From: Methylophilus sp.
GTDB taxonomy: Bacteria; Pseudomonadota; Gammaproteobacteria; Burkholderiales; Methylophilaceae
Assembly (NCBI GenBank): GCA_030696695.1
Contig: JAUYRP010000034.1
Span: forward strand, 248,001-312,000
Direction of reading: 5' to 3'
Length of the DNA stretch: 64,000 bases
In this document: positions 10,476 to 18,888 of the stretch, piece by piece
How positions within the stretch are numbered: the first letter of the stretch is position 1
Layout of the letters: every line of letters starts with the position of its first letter
Notes under the pieces: generated by a model
What the model saw: only the letters and a program-made list of their open reading frames with translations
Databases searched by the model: none
Told to the model about the DNA's origin: nothing
Made by a program: the position numbers and the translations under genes

Positions 10476-12344
10476 TTAAAGACTGAACACGTTCATTGCA
10501 CCACCACCGGGTGCTGCATTGTATTTCACCAACTCTTTATAACCACCTGCTGCGCCAAGGCCGTCTGTTTCGTTGGTTAAGCCCATATTCATCGCTACAC
10601 CTGCCCAACCGCCTACACCAGAAAGTACGCCTACGTATTGCTTACCTTTGTGTCCGTAAGTGATGAAATTGCCGACCACACCAGAGCCTACTTGGAATTT
10701 CCACAGTTGTTTACCCGTTTGCGCGTCTAACGCCTTTACCCAACGATCTAATGTGCCGTAAAACACCAAATCTGTTGATGTGACTAACGCGCCGCCCCAT
10801 GCTGAAAACTTCTCTTTGTTGTACCACTTCGCCTTACCTTTTAAACCGTCCCAAGCCATAAAGCCACCCATCACGCCATCAGGACCCGCAAACATAGTCA
10901 AGGTTGCGCCTACCCATGGTTGACCAGCTACGTATTTGGACTCAACAGGTTCATAGGTCATGCATACGTGGTTTAGCGGCACATAGAACATTTTATTTTT
11001 GGGTGAAAATGCAGCGGGCTGCTCATCCTTGACTCCCAGTGCAGAGGGGCAAATACCTTTGGCGTTGTAGTCCTGATGCGTGGAGTACTTGGGATCTTTC
11101 ACAGGAACGCCAGTTTTTAAATCCACTTTGGTTGCCCAGTTCACAAACGGATGCATTTTTTCAGCTACCAATAATGTGCCATTGGTACGGTCAAAGGTAT
11201 AACCAAATCCATTGCGATCAAAGTGCGAAGCCAGTTGTTTACCATTGGCTTCCCACAAGATAATTTCATTCATCCCATCGTAATCCCACTCATCATGCGG
11301 TGTCATCTGGTAGCCCCATTTTGCCTCACCAGAATCTAGATCACGTGCAAAAATTGTCATGGACCATTTGTTATCCCCAGGGCGAACATCAGGATTCCAG
11401 GTGCCTGGATTACCAGTGCCATAGTACATTAAGTTTAATTTTGGATCATATGAGTACCAACCCCAAGTCGGGCCGCCGCCATTTTGCCATCCATCTTTAC
11501 GCGCTTGCGGTTTTAGCCATGTTCTAACACCCAACTCTTTTTCTGGAAATTGCAACTTGTCGTGAGGGATATTTCTAAATGAACCCCCTTGTACGTTGCC
11601 ACCGTTTACATCTTCGTAAACAGACAAAGCGCTGTAGTGAGGATTGGCTTGGTTAAAGTCTTTACCAATTAATACCTCAGCATCAGGCCCCGTGCTGTAT
11701 GCACGCCAGAACAGTGAGCCATCTTTAATGTTGTAAGCTGAAATATGACAACGCACCCCAAACTCACCGCCAGAGCAGCCAGTAATGACCTTATCTTTAA
11801 ATACATGGGGTACATTCGTATTGGCTGCACCTGTTTTTGGGTCATTCACAGTCACATCCCAAATTTTTTGCCCTGTTTTAGCATCTAAAGCCACCAAGAC
11901 ACCATTGTTTTGCTGTAAGAATATTTTGCCATCACCATAACCCAAGCCTTTGTTGACATTGTCACAGCAAAGTACAGCTTGTACGTCAGGGCTTTGTTTT
12001 GGGAAATAAGACCAAAGTATTTTTTGATTATTGTTTAAATCCAATGCATATACATTGTTAGGGAATGCAGTATGGATATACATAATGTCGTTGATGACCA
12101 ACGGCGCACCCTCATGACCACGGTTAACACCTGTTGAGAATGACCATGCATATTTCAATTTGCCTACGTTGGATTTGTTGATTTGAGATAAGCGGCTGTA
12201 GCCAGTATTAGCGTAATCTTTACGTGCTTGCGCCCATTGGTTCTCGTCTTTCATGAGCTTGTCTAGTTCAGGATTCGCCATTAATGATGTACTCATCAAG
12301 CCGAAAATAGCGGCGCCTATCGCGCGCTTAAGCGTTTGGTGCAT
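10476..12344 (-). CDS. xoxF: PQQ-dependent methanol dehydrogenase, XoxF type (lanthanide class)
   Basis: Periplasmic quinoprotein that oxidises methanol (and often formaldehyde) with PQQ and a metal. The ATG at 12344 has GGAGGT four bases upstream and gives a signal peptide ending LMSTSLMA. Vicinal cysteines (126-127 in VLCCDN) and the metal ligands Glu194 (SGGEFGV) and Asn312 (YGTGNP) are present. HDEWDYDGMNE carries the catalytic Asp354 plus Asp356. The extra Asp two residues on is the established mark of lanthanide-dependent XoxF and ExaF enzymes; calcium MxaF has Ala there. The 622-residue length fits. The N-terminus resembles XoxF of Methylophilaceae, but alcohol preference cannot be read from sequence. 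A sigma-54 promoter lies upstream. Confidence 0.88.
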   Translation of the reverse strand: MHQTLKRAIGAAIFGLMSTSLMANPELDKLMKDENQWAQARKDYANTGYSRLSQINKSNVGKLKYAWSFSTGVNRGHEGAPLVINDIMYIHTAFPNNVYALDLNNNQKILWSYFPKQSPDVQAVLCCDNVNKGLGYGDGKIFLQQNNGVLVALDAKTGQKIWDVTVNDPKTGAANTNVPHVFKDKVITGCSGGEFGVRCHISAYNIKDGSLFWRAYSTGPDAEVLIGKDFNQANPHYSALSVYEDVNGGNVQGGSFRNIPHDKLQFPEKELGVRTWLKPQARKDGWQNGGGPTWGWYSYDPKLNLMYYGTGNPGTWNPDVRPGDNKWSMTIFARDLDSGEAKWGYQMTPHDEWDYDGMNEIILWEANGKQLASHFDRNGFGYTFDRTNGTLLVAEKMHPFVNWATKVDLKTGVPVKDPKYSTHQDYNAKGICPSALGVKDEQPAAFSPKNKMFYVPLNHVCMTYEPVESKYVAGQPWVGATLTMFAGPDGVMGGFMAWDGLKGKAKWYNKEKFSAWGGALVTSTDLVFYGTLDRWVKALDAQTGKQLWKFQVGSGVVGNFITYGHKGKQYVGVLSGVGGWAGVAMNMGLTNETDGLGAAGGYKELVKYNAAPGGGAMNVFSL

Positions 12345-12432
12345 GTATACCTCCAAAGTATCAATCTAATGAATTAAAGCGTTGTAATTTATAATCAGCA
12401 AGCAAAGTAAGTATGCCCACTCACTCCATATC

Positions 12433-12448
12433 GCAAGTCGCATGCCAA
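12433..12448 (-). promoter_or_regulatory. Sigma-54 (-24/-12) promoter upstream of xoxF
   Basis: On the minus strand 12448-12433 reads TTGGCATGCGACTTGC, matching the sigma-54 consensus TGGCAYG-N4-TTGC. GG (12446-12445) and GC (12434-12433) have the required 12-base offset. Transcription would start near 12421, leaving a 5' leader of about 77 nt before xoxF. The divergent neighbour encodes a sigma-54 activator, which strengthens the call. Confidence 0.82.
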
Positions 12449-12517
12449 TCGGAGCTGTCGATGGATTTATTTTAATAAGTACAATAAAAACAGATAGTTA
12501 CATGCGTATAAAATTTT

Positions 12518-12537
12518 TTGTAACATGGTTGTTACAA
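12518..12537. promoter_or_regulatory. Perfect palindrome, candidate enhancer site for the sigma-54 activator
   Basis: TTGTAACA-TGGT-TGTTACAA is an exact 8-4-8 inverted repeat about 80 bp upstream of the -24 box, where upstream activator sites of enhancer-binding proteins usually lie. Two weaker palindromes follow towards the regulator gene: ATTGT-GG-ACAAT (12543-12554) and AGTGT-GGTT-ACACT (12581-12594). All three have the TGT...ACA form, which suggests repeated sites for one dimeric protein. Confidence 0.6.
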
Positions 12538-12612
12538 TCGTCATTGTGGACAATAGTGTGTCAAAATTGATCGTATGTTCAGTGTGGTTACACTTTCAGA
12601 ATTGGTTTGAAA

Positions 12613-14574
12613 ATGAAAAATTTATCTAGCGCCAAAGCGCAAACAGCTGCCTTAGCCAGGCAAGAGTTCTTGACACTTGGTAGGGTACAAGAAGGGGCTA
12701 TTGCTGAAGCGATTGAGCGTTCATGGCGTCGATGCATAAGTAACGGTATGGATGTTGAAACACCGCAAGAACTCATGATGATCAGTGCGCAAGAGTTAGA
12801 GCAACGCAAAGCTAAAAATCATTTGTTGCTCACACATGCTGAGCCAGAGATGATGACATTGAGTGAGCAAATTGCACACACAAGAAGTCAAGTGGTGTTG
12901 ACGGATGCTGAGGGGGTGATATTACGTAGCATGGGTGATGTTATCGTCAATGACTCAGCGCAGCGTTCAGACTTATTGCCAGGCGTTTCTTGGAGTGAAG
13001 CGCATCGCGGTACAAATGCCATTGGTACCGCACTGATTGAACAGTCTGCAATATCGGTACAAGGTGTCGAACATTTCATGACACATCACCACGCCTTAAG
13101 TTGTTCAGCGGTCCCCATTTTTGGCGCGCATAGTGATTTGCTGGCGACCTTGGATGTCTCAAATGATTTGAGTGCGCCACAACAACACACCCTCGCATTA
13201 GTAAAAATGGCAGCACAAATGATTGAAAATCGTTTATTTAGAGCAAGCCATTACGCTGAAATAACCGTTCACTTCCATGCCAGGCCTGAGTTTATTGGTA
13301 CGCTTTGGGAAGGCATTGCCATGTTCTCATCGGATGGACAGTTATTGGCCATGAACCGTAGCGGGCAATTTCAGTTTGGATTGAATTTACAATCACGCAA
13401 TTTATCATTGCTTGATATGCGATTTGAGCATTTGTTTGATATGACGACCTCCACTCTGCTTAATCAAGTGTCTAATAACCACTCTTTAGCTTTCCCCATC
13501 CGATTGCATTCGGGCGCGCGGATATATGCCAAATTAGAGGTGAATAGCGCAATCACGCCCGCTCTTACCCCTTCTAACCCCATTAAGCGCAGTAGTGCGG
13601 CCAGTTTGGATATGCTCAATAGTGGTGATCCAAACATGGCACTGGCTATTCAGCAAGTCAAGCGTGTCATTAATCGTGACATCCCAATATTGATACAAGG
13701 TGAAACTGGTACAGGCAAAGAGCTGTTTGCACGGGCGATTCATGACGCAAGTTTGCGCCACAATAAGCCATGGATCGCTGTTAATTGTGCCTCATTGCCT
13801 GAGGGGCTGATTGAAGCTGAACTGTTTGGATATGAGGAAGGCGCATTTACCGGCGCTAAACGCAAAGGTAGTCCGGGCAAGATAGAGCAGGCTGATGGAG
13901 GCACATTGTTTTTGGATGAAATTGGCGACATGCCATTGCCTTTGCAGGCGCGCTTGTTGAGGGTGCTACAAGAGCGTGTGGTGACGCCTTTAGGTAGTAC
14001 CAAGTCTATTCCCGTTAACTTTACGTTGATTAGTGCGACCAACCAAAAGCTAAAGCAAAAAGTAGCCCTTGGTGAATTTAGAAGCGACTTGTATTACCGA
14101 CTCAATGGGCTCAATGTCAATTTACCTGCGTTGCGTGAACGTAAAGATTTGCAACAGTTGATATCCCTTATTTTACAGATCGAGCAAGTGAGTGATGCAG
14201 ACATTTCGCCACAGGCGAAAGCGATATTGGAGCAACACCCTTGGCCTGGTAACATTAGGCAACTGCATAATGTGATACGTACAGCACTAGCGCTAGCAGA
14301 TGGCACAGCCATAACGCCTTTGCACTTCACGGCGGATTTTATCGAAGAGTTTCAGACAGAACTGCCTCAAGAGAAACAGGGTGTAACAGATGTTGCATCA
14401 CCTCGTATGACTAAGCAGGTGACACTGCCACAGCAAGCCTTAAAACAAGTAGCTGATGATGCAATTAAAAATGGCATGCAACAGCATGCAGGCAATATAT
14501 CGGCACTGGCGCGTCAACTGGGCATTAGCCGTAATACGTTGTATAGAAAACTCAGACTACTAGGTTTGGCTTAA
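12613..14574 (+). CDS. AcoR-type sigma-54-dependent transcriptional activator
   Basis: Enhancer-binding protein. It has an N-terminal GAF-type sensor (about residues 70-205, with SWSEAHRGTNAIGTAL as in AcoR regulators), a PAS-like middle region (220-310) and an AAA+ domain with Walker A GETGTGKE (363-370). The sigma-54-contact loop GAFTGA lies at 410-415 and Walker B is GGTLFLDEIGDM. The C-terminus is a Fis-type helix-turn-helix (NISALARQLGISRNTLYRKL). I prefer the ATG at 12613 over the TTG at 12607; neither has a strong ribosome site. Its position opposite xoxF and a -24/-12 promoter imply that it activates xoxF in response to a small molecule bound by the GAF domain. It has no receiver domain. 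Its stop overlaps that of metW. Confidence 0.87.
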   Translation: MKNLSSAKAQTAALARQEFLTLGRVQEGAIAEAIERSWRRCISNGMDVETPQELMMISAQELEQRKAKNHLLLTHAEPEMMTLSEQIAHTRSQVVLTDAEGVILRSMGDVIVNDSAQRSDLLPGVSWSEAHRGTNAIGTALIEQSAISVQGVEHFMTHHHALSCSAVPIFGAHSDLLATLDVSNDLSAPQQHTLALVKMAAQMIENRLFRASHYAEITVHFHARPEFIGTLWEGIAMFSSDGQLLAMNRSGQFQFGLNLQSRNLSLLDMRFEHLFDMTTSTLLNQVSNNHSLAFPIRLHSGARIYAKLEVNSAITPALTPSNPIKRSSAASLDMLNSGDPNMALAIQQVKRVINRDIPILIQGETGTGKELFARAIHDASLRHNKPWIAVNCASLPEGLIEAELFGYEEGAFTGAKRKGSPGKIEQADGGTLFLDEIGDMPLPLQARLLRVLQERVVTPLGSTKSIPVNFTLISATNQKLKQKVALGEFRSDLYYRLNGLNVNLPALRERKDLQQLISLILQIEQVSDADISPQAKAILEQHPWPGNIRQLHNVIRTALALADGTAITPLHFTADFIEEFQTELPQEKQGVTDVASPRMTKQVTLPQQALKQVADDAIKNGMQQHAGNISALARQLGISRNTLYRKLRLLGLA

Positions 14575-15203
14575 ATTTGCTTTTTGTGAAGACGATACAT
14601 CGCCAAATTGCCTAGTAAGTTAGGCATGAAGTTCACCATATTGCCTTCGGTAATCACTTTGCGTTCGATGATCTCAATGTCGTGGTTTTGGCAAAACGCA
14701 TCAAAGTCGTGAATGGTACAAAGGTGAACGTTCGGTGTGTTGTACCATTCGTAAGGCAAGGTTTTAGACACAGGCATTTGCCCAAACAAAATTTGCGTGC
14801 GGTTACGCCAATAGCCAAAATTGGGGAATGTCACAATGGCTTCGCGTCCGACACGCAACATTTCTTTGACAATGCCTTCTGTGTTATGCATGGCTTGTAA
14901 TGTTTGCGAGAGAATCACCGTGTCAAACGATTGGTCCTCAAAGCCTGATAGACCCGATTCCAAATCCATTTGCAATACATCTACACCGTTTTCCATGGCA
15001 GTGAGCCAATTCTTGTCGTCCTTTTCAACACCATAGCCACGTATATCATGCTGGCGATGTAAATGGGTAAGCAGTTCACCGTCGCCGCAGCCTAAGTCCA
15101 GCACTTTTGCCTGCGGCTTCACCCACTGGCTGATTAAGGCAAAGTCTGGGCGGATTGTTGTGTTGTCTTTCATGGTGGTTGTGGGATGATTCATAAGACT
15201 CAT
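14571..15203 (-). CDS. metW: Methionine biosynthesis protein MetW
   Basis: SAM-methyltransferase-fold protein that works with MetX in methionine synthesis in many proteobacteria. The 210 residues have motif [16 protein letters not shown] and the MetW features [34 protein letters not shown] and [12 protein letters not shown]. It overlaps metX by 4 bp, the standard metXW arrangement, and is translated after it. The exact biochemical role of MetW is described as supporting or activating MetX. Confidence 0.93.
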   Translation of the reverse strand: MSLMNHPTTTMKDNTTIRPDFALISQWVKPQAKVLDLGCGDGELLTHLHRQHDIRGYGVEKDDKNWLTAMENGVDVLQMDLESGLSGFEDQSFDTVILSQTLQAMHNTEGIVKEMLRVGREAIVTFPNFGYWRNRTQILFGQMPVSKTLPYEWYNTPNVHLCTIHDFDAFCQNHDIEIIERKVITEGNMVNFMPNLLGNLAMYRLHKKQI

Positions 15204-16327
15204 ACTTTAATTTTTGCCAAATAACTACGCATAATGGCATGGTAATGTGGGTCTGGCATTAGGAACGCATCGTGACCATGCGCAGCAGTTACTTCAGCGT
15301 AACGCACGGAAATTTCATTGTCGAGCAATGCTTTAACAATTTCTTTAGAGCGTGCGGGAGAAAAACGCCAATCGCTGGTGAACGAAACCACCAAAAATTT
15401 GGATTTCACATTAGCAAGTGCCGCAGACAAGTTACCACCATGCGGCAAAGCGGGATCAAAGTAATCCAAGGCGCGTGTCATGCGTAAATAGGTATTGGCA
15501 TCAAACTCACCAGCGAATTTATCGCCCTGGTAACGCAAGTAAGATTCCATTTCAAATTCCACATCAAAGCTATATTTGATGGTGCCATCACGCAGTTTGC
15601 GGCCAAATTTTGCACCCATTACATCGTCCGACAGGTAAGTGATATGGCCTAGCATACGTGCAATACGCAAGCCGCGACGTGGCACTACGCCATGGTTGTA
15701 ATAATCACCGCCATGAAACTCGGGGTCAGTAATAATGGCTTGGCGTGCCACTTCGTTAAATGCCATATTCTGCGCGGTTAAATTGGGGGCAGACGCAATT
15801 ACCAGTGCGTGTCGGATGCGATCAGGAAACGCAATACTCCATTGCAACGCTTGCATACCACCCAAGCTACCGCCGATGACGGCTGCAAGTTGTTCAATCC
15901 CTAAGTAATCCATCAAACGTGCTTGGGAGTTCACCCAGTCTTCCACCGTGACTACTGGGAATGTTGCGCTATAAGGGCGATCTGTGGCTGGATTGGTATT
16001 CGATGGACCGCTACTACCATGACAGCCTCCCAGATTATTCACGCCGATCACAAAAAATTTATTAGTATCGAGTGGTCTACCTGGGCCGACTAAATTGTCC
16101 CACCAACCTGCGGATTTATCCGTCTCTTTATATTTACCAGCTACGTGATGATTGCCAGAGAGCGCATGACATACCAACACTGCGTTAGATTTATCCGCAT
16201 TCAGTTCGCCATACGTCTCATAAGTCAGATGGAATTGCGGTAAAACTTCCCCACTTTTTAACGTCAGAGGGACATCAAAATGGGCGGATAGCGGGGCAAC
16301 AAGGCCGACAGAGTTATTTTCAGACAT
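15200..16327 (-). CDS. metX: Homoserine O-acyltransferase MetX
   Basis: Alpha/beta-hydrolase-fold enzyme that O-acylates L-homoserine, the first committed step to methionine. The 375 residues contain [28 protein letters not shown] and the nucleophile elbow [13 protein letters not shown] (Ser154). The catalytic Asp/His region lies near the C-terminus ([23 protein letters not shown]). Family names differ over acetyl versus succinyl donor, and this cannot be settled here. It is paired with metW. Confidence 0.93.
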   Translation of the reverse strand: MSENNSVGLVAPLSAHFDVPLTLKSGEVLPQFHLTYETYGELNADKSNAVLVCHALSGNHHVAGKYKETDKSAGWWDNLVGPGRPLDTNKFFVIGVNNLGGCHGSSGPSNTNPATDRPYSATFPVVTVEDWVNSQARLMDYLGIEQLAAVIGGSLGGMQALQWSIAFPDRIRHALVIASAPNLTAQNMAFNEVARQAIITDPEFHGGDYYNHGVVPRRGLRIARMLGHITYLSDDVMGAKFGRKLRDGTIKYSFDVEFEMESYLRYQGDKFAGEFDANTYLRMTRALDYFDPALPHGGNLSAALANVKSKFLVVSFTSDWRFSPARSKEIVKALLDNEISVRYAEVTAAHGHDAFLMPDPHYHAIMRSYLAKIKV

Positions 16328-16383
16328 TTCGTGATTATACTATGTGATACTTTAAAAATTCATCTCTCATGCGAAAGGGTGCC

Positions 16384-16923
16384 ATGCAGAATATACAGAC
16401 ATTTCAATCCCATACGCCGCAAGTTGCGCAGAGGGTGTATGTGCACTCTTCGGCCACCATTATCGGACAAGTGCAGATTGGTGATGACAGCTCTATTTGG
16501 CCAAGTGTGGCGATTAGGGGAGACGTTAACTTTATTCAGATTGGTGCGGAGACCAATATCCAAGAACTCAGCAGTTTGCATGTCAATCATCGTTCACCAG
16601 AAGATCCACAAGGAGCGCCGCTCGTCATCGGCAATCGTGTCACCATTGGTCATATGGTCATTTTGCATGGGTGCACAATAGAAGATGAATCACTCATCGG
16701 CATGGGTAGTATTGTGATGGACAAAGCCGTGGTACAACGACACGTGTTACTTGCTGCAGGCAGTTTGGTGCCAGAGGGTAAAGTGCTAGAAAGTGGTTAT
16801 CTTTATGTGGGGCGGCCTGCAAAGCAGGTGCGAGCACTTACATCAGAAGAAATCATACACCTCAAACAATCGGCTGCCATGTATGTGAAGTTAAAGCAAG
16901 CTTATCTAGACGAGGCGGTTTAA
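16384..16923 (+). CDS. Gamma-class carbonic anhydrase family protein (YrdA-like)
   Basis: Left-handed beta-helix trimer protein of the gamma carbonic anhydrase family. The hexapeptide repeats are visible (SATIIGQVQIGDDSSIWPSV, TIGHMVILHGCTIEDESLIG). The zinc His ligands would be in LHVNHRSPED and TIGHMVILHG. The ATG at 16384 has AAGGG just upstream and is preferred over the ATG at 16369. Activity is uncertain, since many YrdA-type members show little measurable activity. It is divergent from metX and converges on the HAD gene. Confidence 0.88.
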   Translation: MQNIQTFQSHTPQVAQRVYVHSSATIIGQVQIGDDSSIWPSVAIRGDVNFIQIGAETNIQELSSLHVNHRSPEDPQGAPLVIGNRVTIGHMVILHGCTIEDESLIGMGSIVMDKAVVQRHVLLAAGSLVPEGKVLESGYLYVGRPAKQVRALTSEEIIHLKQSAAMYVKLKQAYLDEAV

Positions 16924-16928
16924 GAGTT

Positions 16929-17711
16929 TCAGGCTTGCTTCAACAATGTGGGAAGTGCAGCGACGCTGTCTAAGGTCACATAAGGATGCACCGCAGAGGC
17001 ATCCACGTACGCTTGCCGATATTTGCCCGTGCGCACCAAAGCACCTGCAATGCCTGCTGCTTGCGCACCACCGACATCGGCATCAATATCATCGCCTATC
17101 ATCAACACCTGCTCTGCTGTCAATTGCATATCTGCCAGTACGGCAGAAAAAAAGTCAACTGAGGGTTTGCCAATAATGGTCGCTTTGGTATTGGTGGCAT
17201 ACTCCAAACCATCTATAAATGCGCCAATGTCCATTTGCAACCCGTGCTCAGTTTGCCAAAAACGGTTTTTATGGATGGCAATAATGCGGGCGCCGCGCAT
17301 CACACACTGGAACACTTCATTCAGCATCGTGTAAGTCCACGCATTGCCAATATCGCCAATCACAATAAATTGTGCCTCCGTATCGGATTGGGTAAATTGG
17401 TTAAAGTCCTTCTTCACATCTTCAGCCAATAGCAGGCGGCATATCGGTGCGCCTTCCTGCTTCAGCAAATGCAAGGCAGCTTGTGGCGCACTAAAGATTT
17501 CGGATTGTGTGACTGCAAAGCCTAAACCCAGTAGCTTTTGTTGTAGAGAAAAAAGTGACAGGGTACTGGTGTTAGTCACGAAGCGGCAAATGTATCCCGC
17601 CTTGCGCAATTGCTGTACGGCTTGAATAGCGCCATCTACAGGCGTGTTGCCTACATAAAGCACGCCATCTAAATCAAACATAATGCCTTTGATCGCTGAG
17701 AAATCGGTCAT
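16929..17711 (-). CDS. HAD-IIA family hydrolase (NagD/LHPP-like)
   Basis: Haloacid-dehalogenase phosphatase of subclass IIA. Motif I is GIMFDLDGVLYVG (Asp13, Asp15), motif II RFVTNTS, and the motif III Lys is probably in TIIGKPSVDFF. Motif IV is VLMIGDDIDADVGGAQAAG. Length and cap type match the NagD and phospholysine/phosphohistidine phosphatase-like group; the substrate is unknown. The ATG at 17711 has GGAG six bases upstream, better than the ATGs at 17726 and 17723. It lies 45 bp downstream of the prmC start region on the same strand. Confidence 0.85.
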   Translation of the reverse strand: MTDFSAIKGIMFDLDGVLYVGNTPVDGAIQAVQQLRKAGYICRFVTNTSTLSLFSLQQKLLGLGFAVTQSEIFSAPQAALHLLKQEGAPICRLLLAEDVKKDFNQFTQSDTEAQFIVIGDIGNAWTYTMLNEVFQCVMRGARIIAIHKNRFWQTEHGLQMDIGAFIDGLEYATNTKATIIGKPSVDFFSAVLADMQLTAEQVLMIGDDIDADVGGAQAAGIAGALVRTGKYRQAYVDASAVHPYVTLDSVAALPTLLKQA

Positions 17712-17756
17712 AAGATTCTCCATCAATGCAATGGTGTATTAGATACCAATCATAGG

Positions 17757-18584
17757 CTAAACCTTGCCAAACGTCACGCGCTGAATGCCTGCTAAATCCA
17801 AGCCGTGACCAATCTCTTTAAAATGGGCTTGTGATAATAATGCAGCCACGGCTTGGGCTTGATCATAGCCATGTTCTAATAATAACCAGCCATTGGGGTT
17901 TAAATATTGAGGCGCTTGTTTGATGATTTTACGAATATCATCCAAGCCATCTACGCCAGAAGTAAGCGCTGACTTAGGTTCAAAACGAACATCCCCTTGC
18001 GACAAGTGCGGGTCATTCTCAGCAATATAAGGCGGATTGCTCACGATCACGTCAAAACGTTGATTGTTAAGCGCGCTAAACCAATGGCTATGTAAAAAAG
18101 TCACATTGGTAATGGCCAAGTGTTCTGCATTTTCGCGTGCGACAGCTAATGCGCTTTCAGAAAAATCGACAGCAGTAACATCCGCCAGCGGACGATTTTT
18201 GGCGATGGCTAAGGCAATTGCCCCTGTGCCTGTGCCTAAATCCAGCACTTGATAAGACGATTGTTGCGGGATGATGGCTAGTGCTTGCTCCACTAGCGCT
18301 TCAGTATCAGGTCTAGGAATTAATGTATCAGGCGTGACTTTTAAAGGCAGGCCAAAAAACTCACGTGAGCTCAAAATATGGGCAATGGGTTCTCCATTGA
18401 TGCGGCGCTGCAATAATGCGTCAAAGGAAGCGTATTGCTCTGGAGTGAGTGTGTCATCGGCGTGGGCGATTAGCCACGCATGATTAACGTTTAATAAGTG
18501 CTGGAGAAGTAGCCGCGTGTCGAGTGTTGCTTCGTCTGAGCTAAGCATAGAGGCTGCAACGGCAAGAGTGTTTCTGATATTCAT
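17757..18584 (-). CDS. prmC: Release factor glutamine methyltransferase PrmC
   Basis: Methylates the Gln of the GGQ motif in release factors RF1 and RF2. The 275-residue protein has the N-terminal helical domain, motif I VLDLGTGTGAIALAI and the diagnostic NPPY motif in FDVIVSNPPYIAEN. prmC normally follows prfA directly in the hemA-prfA-prmC cluster. Here a HEPN-type gene and a structured repeat lie between them, leaving a 1.0-kb gap from the prfA stop to the prmC start. prmC may therefore need its own promoter. Confidence 0.95.
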   Translation of the reverse strand: MNIRNTLAVAASMLSSDEATLDTRLLLQHLLNVNHAWLIAHADDTLTPEQYASFDALLQRRINGEPIAHILSSREFFGLPLKVTPDTLIPRPDTEALVEQALAIIPQQSSYQVLDLGTGTGAIALAIAKNRPLADVTAVDFSESALAVARENAEHLAITNVTFLHSHWFSALNNQRFDVIVSNPPYIAENDPHLSQGDVRFEPKSALTSGVDGLDDIRKIIKQAPQYLNPNGWLLLEHGYDQAQAVAALLSQAHFKEIGHGLDLAGIQRVTFGKV

Positions 18585-18666
18585 CTGTTATGCGCGTCTT
18601 TCCCTCTAAAGCTGGAATCCATTTTGTATTTCGTTGAATCACTAGGCCGGGGTTGCCCGGCGACAA

Positions 18667-18843
18667 GTTACTTTCTTATGCTTGTCCATAAGAAAGTAAC
18701 CAAAGAACACGACACCCCACTGCCGCTTCACCCTTCGGTCTTAGCGCCGCATCTGCGTGGTGACTGCGGAACTCACGCTTTCAGCGCTCAGACAGTCCTC
18801 GTCACCTTGCTTCTGCCGCTCGAGCCTCAGGCACAGCAAAGGG
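18667..18843 (+). repeat. Structured dispersed repeat, copy A
   Basis: Element of about 177 bp that fills most of the 18585-18888 gap between prmC and the HEPN gene. It opens with a perfect 14-bp stem: GTTACTTTCTTATG (18667-18680) and CATAAGAAAGTAAC (18687-18700), loop CTTGTC. ACACCCCACTGCCGCTT follows near 18713. GGTGAC (18759-18764) can pair with GTCACC (18801-18806), enclosing TGCGGAACTC, a small hairpin CGCT-TTC-AGCG and CTCAGACAGTCCTC. The element ends in AAAGGG. Copies B (29955-30156) and C (30431-30223, inverted) share the plan. The transcribed strand and function are unknown. Similar GTTACTTTC.../ACCCCAC repeats occur, from memory, in other proteobacterial genomes. Confidence 0.8.
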
Positions 18844-18888
18844 CAATAAACCATGGTCTACGACCGACATCTGCATTTAGGCAAGTTA

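Noticed and set aside
10476-12344. Calcium-type MxaF methanol dehydrogenase
   Set aside because: The residue two after the catalytic Asp is Asp, not Ala, and no mxaJGI genes follow.
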